A stretch of DNA of 64,000 nt from Fen-671 sp963794745 (GCA_963794745.1 CAWCEZ010000006.1:310001-374000), one strand, 5' to 3'. Positions 29,224-38,474 are shown, counted from the stretch's first letter. The notes: generated from the sequence alone by a model not told the origin. A program made the numbers and translations.

Positions 29224-30185
29224 TGCCGTGCCAATCGGGGGTCAAGCAACGGGTACAGCAAGTCGATGACCAAGTTCATCGTCACAATGGCAACCGCAGA
29301 TATGAGGACGGTACCGAGGATCATCGGCGTGTCGTAGGTCGAAATCGCCTGGTAGGCCAAATTGCCGATGCCGGGCCAGTCGAAAATAGCCTCGACGGCA
29401 ACTATCCCGGAGAGGAAGTAACCAAGGTCCATCCCCATCCAGGTCACCACCACAAGAACCGAGTTGCGGAGAGTATGGCGAACGAAGATCGACCCTTCCG
29501 ACATACCTCGCGACCGGCTCGCTCGAACGAAGTCCGCGTCCATCACCTCGATAAGTTGACCTCGCAGCAGACGGGCGTAGTAAGCGCCGCCGGTGAGCCC
29601 CACAGTGAACGCTGGCAGCACCAAGTGGGAAATACCGCCGTAGCCACTGATCGGGAACACAGGGAACACGAATGCAAAGACGTAGATCAGCAGCAGGCCC
29701 ATAACGAACGGTGGGACACCGAGGCCGATGATGACTACGCCCATCGTGACACGGTCACGAACCGTACCCCTCCCCCGAGCAGCGAAGATGCCCGCACTTA
29801 TACCGATGAGAAGCTCGAGCAATAACCCAGACACCGCCAGCAGGGCGGTCGCTCCGACCCGACTGAAAATCGCCGGCCGCACTTCCTCGTGCGATGCGAA
29901 GCTGTAACCGAGGTTGCCGTGGAACAGCTGCTGCCAGAAGGTTAGGTACTGCCGCCAGACGGGTTGATTGAACCCGTAATGGCGCTCAATGATCGCGAGT
30001 TGGGCGGGGTTCGCCCGTCCGCCGAGGACCGCGGCGACCGGGTTACTTGGTATGACATAGATGAGCAGGAAGGTAATCGTTACCACGGCAGCGATAGCGA
30101 TGAGCGCCCACAGGACGCGACCAGCGATGTAACGGGGGAGACCGGCCCGAAGGCGCTCGGCCCTCCCCCGTTTCATCGACCGCAC
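29220..30185 (-). CDS. Peptide/nickel-type ABC transporter permease (DppB-like)
   Basis: Inner-membrane permease, 321 residues. Features: N-terminal RYIAGRVLWALIAIAAVVTITF helix, the periplasmic region with HYGFNQPVWRQY, and the EAA loop MDADFVRASRSRGMSEG, followed by FDWPGIGNLAYQAI, all typical of DppB. Its GTG codon follows the SBP stop directly (TAAGTG); an ATG nine bases later is a possible alternative start. Forms the translocation pore with the DppC-like protein. Confidence 0.93.
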   Translation of the reverse strand: MRSMKRGRAERLRAGLPRYIAGRVLWALIAIAAVVTITFLLIYVIPSNPVAAVLGGRANPAQLAIIERHYGFNQPVWRQYLTFWQQLFHGNLGYSFASHEEVRPAIFSRVGATALLAVSGLLLELLIGISAGIFAARGRGTVRDRVTMGVVIIGLGVPPFVMGLLLIYVFAFVFPVFPISGYGGISHLVLPAFTVGLTGGAYYARLLRGQLIEVMDADFVRASRSRGMSEGSIFVRHTLRNSVLVVVTWMGMDLGYFLSGIVAVEAIFDWPGIGNLAYQAISTYDTPMILGTVLISAVAIVTMNLVIDLLYPLLDPRLARQ

Positions 30186-31820
30186 TTACTTAATCCAGTA
30201 GTCCGCGAATCGCCAGAGGTGCACCGGGTGAATGTAGAAGAACACATTCGGTTGGTGAACGTACTCGGTGATGGAGTGGTACAGGTATACGAACGGCGCT
30301 TGGGCCGTCACCTGTGCATCAAGAGCCTCGATTTCTTGCGGACGGTTCGTGTCACTGAACTCGAGCTTCTCGATACCGGCTTCAATCGTGGGGTTGTAGT
30401 AGTAGAAGGGGTTCGAGCCACCCCAGTTTTGCTTAAGCAAAAGGTTCGAGAAGAAGTCGTAGGCGTCCGGGAAATCCTGCAACCAGTAGGAGATGAACAT
30501 CGGCGCTTGACCTTGCTTACCTTCGCCGTCAACAAACGTACTGGCGTTCAGGGCATCGACCTTCGCGTTGACACCAACCGCACCGAGGTCGGCGGCGATC
30601 GACTGGGCGATCTCCACACTCTGATCGTCATTCTCTGTCCAAATCGTTGTAGAAAATCCATGCGGGTAGCCGGCCTTGGCCAGCAACTGCTTAGCCTTCG
30701 CAGGATCGTAGGCATAGCCCTTGGCGTTGGGGTTGAAACCAGGAAGAGTTGGCGGCACCAGGCCATTCGCGACGGTTCCTCGACCGTTGAGCAGTTGAAT
30801 GAGGCGCGTCTTGTCTACGGCGTAATTCAGCGCCTGACGTACGGTCAGGTTGTTGAAGGGCTTGATGTTGTCCTTCATGCCGAGGTAGTACGTAGTTGCG
30901 TCGTAATTCACATCCATTGTCTTGTTGTAAGTGGAATTGAGCGCCAACTGCGCGAAGCCAGATGGCGGGATGTCGACGGTGCTCAGCTCACCTCGCTGGT
31001 ATTCCAGCACTTGGGTCTCATCAGGAATGTCTTGCTCGACGATCACTTTGTTGAGATATGGCCTTCCGGGCAGGAAATAGTGGGGGTTGCGTACAAGCAC
31101 CATGTTCCCGCCGGACGTCCACGACTGGAGCTCGAATGGTCCAGTGCCCAGTGGATGTTGAGAGATCGATGAACCCCACTTCGCGACTTGGGCCGGGCTC
31201 ATCACCCGTGCGTACGGCATTGCCAGGATGTTCGGGAAGTAAGGCTGAGGTTTGACCAGGTTCACAATGATTGTCGTGGCGTTGGGTGTCTCAATGCCTG
31301 AAATCGTCGTCGACTTGCCGGCGGCGTACTGGGCCGCACCAACAATGTCCGAGAACAGGTACGCCCCAGGGGAGGCCGTCTTTGGGTTCACGATACGGTC
31401 TATTGAAAACGTAAAATCGGATGCGGTCATCGGTGTGCCGTCTGAGAACTCGACGCCGCTTCGAAGGTGGAACGTGTATGTCCTCTGGTTCGGAGCTAGT
31501 GACCAGGACTTTGCGAGGTCGCCTTGAAGCTTCAAGCCGGTGCCGTAGTCAACGAGCGCAGAAAAGATCGAGATCGTCATAGACCAAGACCCGACGTCGT
31601 AGCCAGCGAAAGCAGGGTCCAATGTGGGTATGTCTTCGGCTGTGGCAAGGGTAAACGTGCCGCCGCGCACCGGCGGACCTGATGGCTCGCCCGCGAACGG
31701 GTTTGCCTTCGGGATGGATGACGCCGAGGAGGCGGAGGCGGAGGAGACGGCGGTCCACCCACTGGATATCAGGGCAGCGCCAGCAACTGCGATCGCGATC
31801 GTGTACGGCTTGTGCTTCAT
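30186..31820 (-). CDS. Family 5 extracellular solute-binding protein of the ABC importer
   Basis: Secreted substrate-binding protein of 544 residues. A signal peptide (MKHKPYTIAIAVAGAALISS, then an Ala/Ser-rich stretch) has no lipobox Cys. The SBP_bac_5 domain begins at GGTFTLATAEDIPTLDPA. Family marks include YTFHLRSGVEFSDGTPMTASDF, RQALNYAVDKTRLI and YDPAKAKQLLAKAGYP. It determines importer specificity: members bind peptides, nickel, opines, sugars or nucleoside-like compounds, so the ligand is open. The start ATG 31820 has an excellent AGGAGG site. First gene of the operon, divergent from the ATPase genes across a 160-bp regulatory region. Confidence 0.94.
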   Translation of the reverse strand: MKHKPYTIAIAVAGAALISSGWTAVSSASASSASSIPKANPFAGEPSGPPVRGGTFTLATAEDIPTLDPAFAGYDVGSWSMTISIFSALVDYGTGLKLQGDLAKSWSLAPNQRTYTFHLRSGVEFSDGTPMTASDFTFSIDRIVNPKTASPGAYLFSDIVGAAQYAAGKSTTISGIETPNATTIIVNLVKPQPYFPNILAMPYARVMSPAQVAKWGSSISQHPLGTGPFELQSWTSGGNMVLVRNPHYFLPGRPYLNKVIVEQDIPDETQVLEYQRGELSTVDIPPSGFAQLALNSTYNKTMDVNYDATTYYLGMKDNIKPFNNLTVRQALNYAVDKTRLIQLLNGRGTVANGLVPPTLPGFNPNAKGYAYDPAKAKQLLAKAGYPHGFSTTIWTENDDQSVEIAQSIAADLGAVGVNAKVDALNASTFVDGEGKQGQAPMFISYWLQDFPDAYDFFSNLLLKQNWGGSNPFYYYNPTIEAGIEKLEFSDTNRPQEIEALDAQVTAQAPFVYLYHSITEYVHQPNVFFYIHPVHLWRFADYWIK

Positions 31821-31832
31821 TCAAAGCCTCCT

Positions 31833-31846
31833 GTTCAAAGTTGAAC
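31833..31846. promoter_or_regulatory. Palindrome GTTCAA-AG-TTGAAC before the solute-binding protein gene
   Basis: A perfect 6-bp inverted repeat with a 2-base centre, directly next to the AGGAGG site (31827-31832 on the minus strand). It could be an operator within the 5' leader or form a small hairpin near the ribosome site. The regulator is unknown. Confidence 0.3.
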
Positions 31847-31944
31847 GGACTGTCATTCGCAAGTCGGCTTAGGCGGCGCCTTTGCCCCCACAACCGACGC
31901 ACAAGCCTTCCGACCCATCTGGGTCGAGTGTCTGAAAAGTCACT

Positions 31945-31958
31945 AGTTAAGCGCTTGA
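31945..31958. promoter_or_regulatory. LacI-type operator GTTAAGCGCTTGAC over the dppD-like promoter
   Basis: The 14-bp near-palindrome (one mismatch between arms) has the AAGCGCTT core typical of LacI/GalR-family sites. It covers the -35 position expected for the -10 at 31970-31975 and lies between the two divergent importer operons. A LacI regulator is encoded in the same cluster at 25525-26575, so it is the obvious candidate to bind here. Confidence 0.6.
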
Positions 31959-31969
31959 CATGACTGTAG

Positions 31970-31975
31970 TATGTT
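31970..31975 (+). promoter_or_regulatory. -10 element of the dppD-like gene (TATGTT)
   Basis: TATGTT matches TANNNT and ends six bases before ATG 31982, predicting a leaderless mRNA; TAGTAT at 31967-31972 is an alternative. A TTGACA at 31955-31960 looks like a -35, but it is too close to both -10 candidates. Confidence 0.45.
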
Positions 31976-31981
31976 CGTTGG

Positions 31982-33001
31982 ATGGTTGTCAACACTCGAC
32001 CAGCGCCAAATGGGACCAGGCTCGAGGTAAGGCACCTCAGCGTCGAGGTGCTCCGAGGTTTGCGATGGCACAATGCGGTTCGCGACGTGTCGTTTACGGT
32101 TGAGAGCGGCGAGCGAGTGGCCCTGGTCGGCGAGAGCGGTAGCGGCAAATCCCTGACGGCACTCAGCATCGCCCGCCTACTACCTAGAGGCGCCAGGATC
32201 TCGGACGGTGAAATCCTGCTTGACGGCGTCGACCTGACGACTGCGGACAACAAGGCTCTTGGGGAAATTCGGGGCAAGGTTATCGGTTTTGTTTTTCAGA
32301 ACCCCATGACGTCGCTTGACCCTCTCGTAAGGGTGGGCTCACAGGTAAAAGAGGCCCTGGGTGCTCATCACATTGGTGACCGAAGATCGCGAGACAGTCG
32401 CGCCGTGCAGATGCTTGAGCGAACGGGCATCCACGACGCAACAGCCAGAATGGAGAATTTTCCCCACCAGTTCAGCGGCGGCATGCAGCAGCGCGCCATG
32501 ATCGCGGGCGCTCTCGCAGCTGACCCGTCCCTGTTGATAGCCGATGAACCGACCACCGCACTCGACGTCACCGTGCAGGCTCGTGTGCTTGCCCTGTTGA
32601 AGTCGCTATCGGAAGAACGCTCTCTTTCATTGCTCATGGTCACACACGATTTGGCTGTGGCTTCCCAGATCGCAGAGCGAGTAATCGTCTTGTACGCGGG
32701 TCGTGTGCTTGAAGACGCGCCGGTGCGTACGATCGTGGAGCATCCTCACCACCCCTACACCGAAGCATTGCTCGCACTCGTTCCCGACTTGCATAATGCC
32801 GTCGACCTTCCGGCACCGATCCCCGGCAACCCGGTACCCGCATGGGACGCTGGGTTGGGATGCCCGTTTGCCACGCGGTGTCCCTACGCTGTCGACGAGT
32901 GCTCGACGACTCCTTGGTCGTTGCGGCCGGTAGCCCCTGGTCACCTGTCCGCTTGCATCCGGGACCAGGCGTCGCGCCAAGCGGGGTCGGTCGGCCGATG
33001 A
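31982..33001 (+). CDS. Peptide/nickel-type ABC transporter ATP-binding protein (DppD-like)
   Basis: Cytosolic ATPase of the importer, 339 residues. Walker A is GESGSGKSLTA, the signature is FSGGMQQRAMIA, Walker B is LLIADEPTTALD, and the H-loop is VTHDL. The C-terminal oligopeptide/dipeptide domain (GLGCPFATRCPYAVDEC) contains Cys residues that ligate an Fe-S cluster in relatives. Its stop overlaps the next ATPase start by four bases (ATGA). It is transcribed away from the SBP operon, from a promoter covered by a LacI-type palindrome. Confidence 0.95.
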   Translation: MVVNTRPAPNGTRLEVRHLSVEVLRGLRWHNAVRDVSFTVESGERVALVGESGSGKSLTALSIARLLPRGARISDGEILLDGVDLTTADNKALGEIRGKVIGFVFQNPMTSLDPLVRVGSQVKEALGAHHIGDRRSRDSRAVQMLERTGIHDATARMENFPHQFSGGMQQRAMIAGALAADPSLLIADEPTTALDVTVQARVLALLKSLSEERSLSLLMVTHDLAVASQIAERVIVLYAGRVLEDAPVRTIVEHPHHPYTEALLALVPDLHNAVDLPAPIPGNPVPAWDAGLGCPFATRCPYAVDECSTTPWSLRPVAPGHLSACIRDQASRQAGSVGR

Positions 33002-33792
33002 GCCTATTGGCACTCGACGCCGTTTCGGTTCGCTACTCGCGCTCCGGCACTCACTTCGACGCCGTGCGTGACATCTCGTTTTCGGTCGCTGAAGGAGAGG
33101 TGCTCGCCCTCGTCGGCGAGAGCGGTAGTGGGAAGTCCACATTGGCCCGTGCGATCGTCGGACTGACCCCGATCAGCGCAGGTTCGATCACGTTCGACGA
33201 CCGACCCCTCCCGAGGCGAGGACGCCGGCCGATCGGAATCGTATTTCAGAACCCACTTGGCAGTCTTGACGCTCGAATGGGCGTCGAGAAGGCGCTCGCG
33301 GAGGTACTTCAGGTCCATCGCCTGGTCCCGGCTTCGCAGCGTCGCCAGCGTTGTTACGAACTACTCGAATTGGTCGGACTTCCGCGCGAGGTTGCACGAT
33401 TGAAACCTGGCTCGCTCAGCGGAGGCCAGCAGCAACGGGTTTCCATTGCAAGAGCAATGGCCGCCGAGCCACGTATTTTGATCCTTGACGAGCCAGTCAG
33501 TGCGCTTGACGTCAGCATTCGGGCTCAGGTGCTCCGGCTCCTCAACGACCTGCGATCACGCCTCGGGATCGGGCTTCTGTTCATCGGGCACGATCTGGCG
33601 GTCGTTCGTCAACTGGCCGATCGAGTCGCCGTGCTGTACCGGGGTGAGCTCGTGGAGGTAGCGCCCGCTGAGGAGTTTTTCGCGTCCCCACATCACGAGT
33701 ATTCGCGGGTACTTCTCGAGTCTGTCCCATCGCTTGCTTTGGGACCGGCATCGGTGCCGCACGGCCGCCGGCAGATAACCGACCCGACCTGA
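32998..33792 (+). CDS. Peptide/nickel-type ABC transporter ATP-binding protein (DppF-like)
   Basis: Second ATPase of the importer, 264 residues. Walker A GESGSGKSTLA, Q-loop GIVFQNPLGSLD, signature LSGGQQQRVSIA, Walker B ILILDEPVSALD and H-loop GHDL are all intact. The ATG at 32998 overlaps the DppD-like stop; an upstream in-frame start would lie wholly inside that gene. It is shorter than typical DppF because the C-terminal oligopeptide domain is missing, which is common in the heterodimeric pairs. Followed by 130 bp with no feature seen. Confidence 0.94.
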   Translation: MSLLALDAVSVRYSRSGTHFDAVRDISFSVAEGEVLALVGESGSGKSTLARAIVGLTPISAGSITFDDRPLPRRGRRPIGIVFQNPLGSLDARMGVEKALAEVLQVHRLVPASQRRQRCYELLELVGLPREVARLKPGSLSGGQQQRVSIARAMAAEPRILILDEPVSALDVSIRAQVLRLLNDLRSRLGIGLLFIGHDLAVVRQLADRVAVLYRGELVEVAPAEEFFASPHHEYSRVLLESVPSLALGPASVPHGRRQITDPT

Positions 33793-33922
33793 ACGTTGAT
33801 CGACCCCCGCTGAGCGACGCCGGCGACCGTGGCCGCATGCACCCCGTACCGCCGGTAGCGGGCTTCAGGAATATCGGCACGACGGTTCCCAAACGCGACG
33901 AGCTGCGCTTGGTACTGCCGCT

Positions 33923-34770
33923 CTACGGCGCCACCTGGAAGACAGCTGCCAGCGCGTCCTCCTGTGACCAATTAGCGCGGAAGTGAGCGTTCGGCTCCTG
34001 CATCATGTTGTAGTACCACCACAGGAAGTAGATCCCGAAAGAGAAAACCGCTGCCACTATGCGCCCTACATAGTTGTGCCGGCCCTTGACCCGGCGGGCG
34101 TCGGGGTATGGGAGAGAGTAACCCAGTCTGCCAAAGATCGCCGCGAGCTCGTACTCGACGCCGACCTCGGCTTCGTCGTGTTTTACAAGGTCTTGGTCTA
34201 AGAGGATGAAGGCTACAACGTGCACGATCCCGCTAGCGACAACGGACAGGACTAGCCAGATCACGGGCTCGAGGGAACCAGTAGCCATTTTTCTCATCAC
34301 TGCCAAATGCCACGCGGCTCGCTGAAACGCTGGCGTGAGCTCTTCCTGTAGCCCGCGACGGCCCGCCTCCTCCCAACCGAAGCTCAAGGCGGCGTCGAGG
34401 AGCTCCACCCGGCGGGCGTTGTGGTCCCGCATGCGCCGCATGAGCTGATAAAAGACGTAGTAGCCGTAAAAGCCCAGCGTCAGCACCGTCCAGCCCAGAG
34501 CCGACCAGAAGTCGAAGATGTAGTCGGTGCCGGCCCTCGCCTGCAGCGCCGAGCGAACTCGCTGCGCGGCCGTGGGCGCCGGTGGATAAGGGCTGCTCCC
34601 CCAGGGCGACCCCCCTGGCGGAGGCGGAGGTGGGCCTGACCCGATCCCCACACGGCGCCGCCGTAGGACGGCGAAGCCCCGCCGACTTGAGGCTGTGCTG
34701 GCGTCCCGCTTGAGCTACCCGGCCGAGCGGGACCTCCGTGATCGGCCTGGCCTGGCTCTTGTTCGCTCAT
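33923..34770 (-). CDS. DUF4234-like membrane protein with Pro/Gly-rich N-terminus, probable frameshift
   Basis: The C-terminal 240 residues are clear: a Pro/Gly-rich stretch (PPPPPPGGSPWG), then hydrophobic segments around FWSALGWTVLTLGFYGYYVFY, a central pair near WLVLSVVASGIVHVVAFILL, and a last one FSFGIYFLWWYYNMM, with an Asp/Asn-containing loop. The first and last resemble DUF4234-type helices. A good ribosome site (GAGGAG) precedes ATG 34770 in another frame (MSEQEPGQADHGGPARPG), whose Gly/Pro-rich composition continues smoothly into the second frame if one base is changed near 34640-34665. I therefore annotate one gene. Function unknown. Confidence 0.6.
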
Positions 34771-35065
34771 GGTCCGCTCCTCGTCTCCCTCGGGCCGCTC
34801 CTGCTAGCAACGACACTCCGCTCCCGACCATAGCCACGCAATTCCCTGCTGTCTGGGCCCCGACTTGGCCCATTTCACCATCGGGCATCTGGGCAACGAC
34901 GTTACGACAGGCTCGGGTGCCCCGACGGGTCGGCCGGGCAGCCAGGCCCCGCGACTTTCGGTCGCGAGAGGTCGGCCGTCACGATAGCGTCAGTGGATCG
35001 ACGTTGTTGCCACCAAGACCCGCGATCGTGCAACAAGGAGGAGGTCGCGGCGCCTGCCCGCCGGC

Positions 35066-35890
35066 TTGGCGCTGGCGCTCCTGGTCGGCCTCGCCAGCGC
35101 ATGCGGCTCATCCCACCATCCTCAAAGCACCCCACCGGCTTCGGCGCCCATTACGACCACCACCTCAGTCGCGACCACTTCTACAAGCACCACATCCACG
35201 ACGGTGCCCCTCACCCCCGCCAACGGGCCACGGACGGTCCTGTCCCCGATCGGGCTCAACGTACGGTCCGGGCCGTCAAAGAAGGCGCCCGTGATCGGCT
35301 CCGCCGTGCAAGGCGCAGTCCTTCAGGTGCTGGGGCACACGACCGAAGGAGGGGGTTGGTACAAGGTGCAGGGCGCGACGATCACTGGTTGGATCAGCGC
35401 CAATTCAGCCTTCAGCCAGCCTGGGCGCTTCGCGACGTACGAGTCGGCAGCCTTCAGCGTCCTCTACCCAGCCGGCTGGACCTCGTCTGGTTCCCCTCGG
35501 TCCGGGGTCACCTTCGAGCCCACTTCCAAGGTTGAGAAAATCGTCATCACTACAGCCCCTAGCCTTGGAAAGCTGCCTTCGGTCAAGCAGGGTGCAGGAG
35601 TTTCGCAGGACGGCTCACGACAAGTCGTGGCATGTGGGGTCACCGGCTACCTGTTCAGCTACACAACATCGCTTCCCGGCCATTACCTCGCCGATCTCGA
35701 CCTCTCGCTCGCCGTGCACCATTTCCTTGGCATGAAAGCGACCCTGACTTCCACCTCGGGGCTCAAAACAGTCCTGGACTTCGTCAATTCAGTCTCCTTC
35801 CCTTTCCCTGAATGTCTAGGCGCGCCGCCAACCACCACGACGACCTCACCGGGCAACGCTGCCTCGCACCACACCCCGACAACTACCTGA
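35066..35890 (+). CDS. Lipoprotein with SH3b domain and Thr-rich linkers
   Basis: Cell-surface lipoprotein of about 270 residues. A short hydrophobic segment ends in the lipobox LASAC, followed by a Thr/Ser linker. A bacterial SH3 domain (about residues 60-115: LNVRSGPSKKAPVIGSAVQG, then GWYKVQGATITGWISA) suggests binding to peptidoglycan or surface ligands. A further domain (FSVLYPAGW onward) of PsbP/Mog1-like appearance and a second Thr-rich tail follow. The start is uncertain: TTG 35066 gives a very short signal, whereas AGGAGGAGG at 35036-35044 points to a start just after it, for example CTG 35054, with Arg residues in the n-region. Confidence 0.75.
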   Translation: MALALLVGLASACGSSHHPQSTPPASAPITTTTSVATTSTSTTSTTVPLTPANGPRTVLSPIGLNVRSGPSKKAPVIGSAVQGAVLQVLGHTTEGGGWYKVQGATITGWISANSAFSQPGRFATYESAAFSVLYPAGWTSSGSPRSGVTFEPTSKVEKIVITTAPSLGKLPSVKQGAGVSQDGSRQVVACGVTGYLFSYTTSLPGHYLADLDLSLAVHHFLGMKATLTSTSGLKTVLDFVNSVSFPFPECLGAPPTTTTTSPGNAASHHTPTTT

Positions 35891-35952
35891 ACACGATCGG
35901 TCCACGGCGGTCTCGTTCTGCCTCGGGCCGGGCGCGGCTCCGACCCAGCCGC

Positions 35953-36744
35953 CTACATCCATCCTGCGTCGACGACCCAGTTTTGGCCCGTACAGGCTCT
36001 GCTGTCGTCGGCGGCGAGCCACAACGCCATGCGGGCGATGTCGTCGGGCATGAGCCGGCAGGAGAGGGCCTGCTCACGTGCGATGGTGGCCTGGCCCTCC
36101 GCGTCGACGGCTGTCGCCAATTGCCGCTCCGTCATGACCCATCCAGGGATGATGCAGTTGACCCGGATGCCGTCAGGGCCGAGCTCTTGGGCCTGGGCGC
36201 GCGTTAGCCCCTCGATCCCCGCCTTGGCGGTCCGGTAGACGACGAGGTTGCGAAGCTTTATGTGGGTACTGATCGAGCCCAGGTTGATGACCGAACCTCT
36301 CCCCGCTGAGCGCATCATGGGCACGACAGCACGGGTAGCGAAGTAGTAGTGATCGAGGTTGACGCGCATGCGCTCATCCCAAAAACCGGGGTCAACCTCG
36401 TCGGGTGTGTGGCGCGTGTCGTTAGCGGCATTGTTGACGAGAACCACGACCGGGCCCAGCGCTTCGGCAATCTCGTTGATCACTTGCTTGTAAAACGCGA
36501 TGTCGCGAACATCGGCCCGCCTGTACAGCGGCCGCGGGGCGCCGGTTGCGGCAACCGCGTCAGCCAACGCTTCGCCAGCGTCGTCCTGGATGTCAACGAA
36601 GCCCACCTGTGCACCTTGATCGGCGAACTGGGCGACGAACTCGGCTCCCAAGCCGGTTGCGCCGCCGCTAATCAGGACAACCTTGCCGCGCAGGCTGGGG
36701 TAGGAAGCGAACGGCCCCTCAGGGCCGACTTTGGCAGAGCTCAT
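35953..36744 (-). CDS. SDR-family dehydrogenase, sugar (xylose-type) dehydrogenase-like
   Basis: NAD(P)-dependent SDR of 263 residues. It has the cofactor motif GGATGLG, the motif NNAANDTRH and the catalytic Tyr-Lys pair in YRTAK. NNAAND-RH is typical of D-xylose and related aldose 1-dehydrogenases, so oxidation of a sugar or polyol is the best guess. ATG 36744 overlaps the stop of the upstream zinc dehydrogenase by four bases, so both are co-translated and may act in sequence. The gene converges on the SH3 lipoprotein gene. Confidence 0.88.
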   Translation of the reverse strand: MSSAKVGPEGPFASYPSLRGKVVLISGGATGLGAEFVAQFADQGAQVGFVDIQDDAGEALADAVAATGAPRPLYRRADVRDIAFYKQVINEIAEALGPVVVLVNNAANDTRHTPDEVDPGFWDERMRVNLDHYYFATRAVVPMMRSAGRGSVINLGSISTHIKLRNLVVYRTAKAGIEGLTRAQAQELGPDGIRVNCIIPGWVMTERQLATAVDAEGQATIAREQALSCRLMPDDIARMALWLAADDSRACTGQNWVVDAGWM

Positions 36745-37867
36745 GTGCGCGGCGGCCCAGGCACCACGACTGAGCGTCCGACGGCTCCGGTCCTTAGTTC
36801 GTCGTATGCCTGGCCTACCGCCTCGAGAGGATAAGTCGTCCCTAGGAGCTGCTCGAGAGGCAGGCGGCCAGCACGGTACAGGCGGAATATCCGGGGCAGG
36901 TCGAGGCTCGGGTTGGCCGAACCGTAAAGGCTCCCCACAAGAAGCTTCTGCTGCTGTACAAGCTCGTTGACAGGCACGGCCGCACTGGCAGCAGCCGATG
37001 TCAACCCAACCGCGATGAGGGCCCCGCCGGGTCGCAGGGCGGCGAAGCCCTGTGCCATCGTCGACGGGCTACCGACCGCGTCGATAGCCACCTCTACCCC
37101 ACCGGGTGCCAGGCTTCGGACCGCCTCTACCAACTCGTCCGGTGCTACCGCGGAGGCGTCGACCACCGCCGAGGCGCCGAGGCGGCAGGCAAGGTCCAGT
37201 TTTTCTCGCGCAAGGTCGACGACCACGATCGGATCCGCTCCAACCAGGTGCGCGCCCATCACCGCCGACAGCCCCACTCCTCCAGCTCCAAGGACCAGCA
37301 GGGAGGAACCGGCCAGGGAACGCTGCTTGGAGGCCACGTTCAGAACGGCTCCGACACCGGTGACAACCGCGCAACCTGCAATCGCAGCAATTTCGGCCGG
37401 GATATCGTCCTCCAGCGCTACCACCGCGCGGCGAGACACCACGGCGTACTCGGCGAAGCACGAAACGCCCAAGAAGTGGTGAAGAGTTTCGTCCCCCTGG
37501 CGCAAGCGGCTTGTGCCGTCCATTAGGCCACCGCTGCGGGCCTGTACCCGGCCATAAACGCACATGACGGGGCGGCCGGTCACGCAGTACTCGCACTCGC
37601 CACAGCGGGGCCGCCAGGTGAAAACCACCCGCTGGCCCTCAGCCAGGTCTTCCACGCCGGGGCCGATCTCGTCCACCACGCCGGTACCTTCGTGGCCCAA
37701 GACAATTGGCAGGGGGCAAGGAATATCGCCGGCCATGTAGTGCAGTTCGGTGTGGCACACGCCGGCCGCCTCAACTCGGACGCGAACTTCGCCCGCGTGG
37801 GGCCGCTCGACGTCGACATCCTCGACCTGCAGCGCGGAGCCAGGGCCCGTAGGACAGCCGCTTTCAC
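36741..37867 (-). CDS. Zinc-dependent medium-chain alcohol dehydrogenase, frameshift near the 5' end
   Basis: MDR-family dehydrogenase of about 375 residues, class III-like. Catalytic zinc ligands lie in AGVCHTELH and LGHEG; the structural zinc loop CGECEYC and MC follows; the NAD site is VLGAGGVGLSAVMG. The C-terminus LLGTTYPLEAVGQAYDEL fits mycothiol- or NDMA-dependent alcohol dehydrogenase relatives. It starts at GTG 37867 (VKAAVLRAL). The frame changes near 37835-37840, after which LQVEDVDVERPHAGEVRV continues correctly. It is co-translated with the xylose-dehydrogenase-like SDR. Substrate unknown. Confidence 0.87.
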
Positions 37868-38011
37868 AGGATGTGGACCACGAAGCGTTCGCAACGGCCT
37901 ACAGAGGCCACTAGCTCGTCGTTCGGTCCTCTACGACCGGCGTGATCGGGAACGGCTCTGATGCTAGTGGGTCGAGGAGCACCCTGTGCCGGTTCGACGT
38001 ACTTCCCCCCG

Positions 38012-38422
38012 TTAGTGGCTAGCTCCGCTGAGTTGTTGCATCAGTGCACCCGAGTCCATCACGCCCCAGTGCTCGACGACTCTGCCGTCCTCGAAGCGAA
38101 ACTGTTCGGCCGTGCCAACGTTAATGGTTTGGCCTGAACGAGCAATCCCCATGAAGTCGGCCTTGTGGACACCCGTCATCCGGCACAGGACGACCACTTT
38201 GTCTCCTTCGCCGATCATGCTGTCGACCACGAACGTGGCACCCTCGAACGCGGCGTGGAACATCTCGAACAGCTGCCGCACCCCCGCCTTGGTCGGCTCG
38301 ATACCGGGTACGGCCTCATGCTCTACGAAGTCATCCGAGATCACCTCATCGATCACGCTGAGGTCTCCTTCATTCAGTCGGCGGTAGAGCGAACGAGCGA
38401 TTTCCTTGTTGGAATCGGACAT
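38012..38422 (-). CDS. SnoaL-like ester-cyclase family protein
   Basis: NTF2-fold protein of 136 residues. The N-terminal NKEIARSLYRRLNEGDLSVID helix and DFVEHE, then SGQTINVGTAEQFRFEDGRVVEHW are typical of SnoaL-like ester cyclases with the His/Asp ligand-pocket residues. ATG 38422 has an AGGA site six bases upstream. It is divergent from marR, with a 16-bp palindrome between, so it is the likely target of that regulator. A 144-bp gap to the zinc dehydrogenase contains nothing notable. Confidence 0.87.
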   Translation of the reverse strand: MSDSNKEIARSLYRRLNEGDLSVIDEVISDDFVEHEAVPGIEPTKAGVRQLFEMFHAAFEGATFVVDSMIGEGDKVVVLCRMTGVHKADFMGIARSGQTINVGTAEQFRFEDGRVVEHWGVMDSGALMQQLSGASH

Positions 38423-38474
38423 CAAGCGTCCTGCCTTTCCGGTAGCAGTGGTCGAGGGGATTGTACACCCAATT

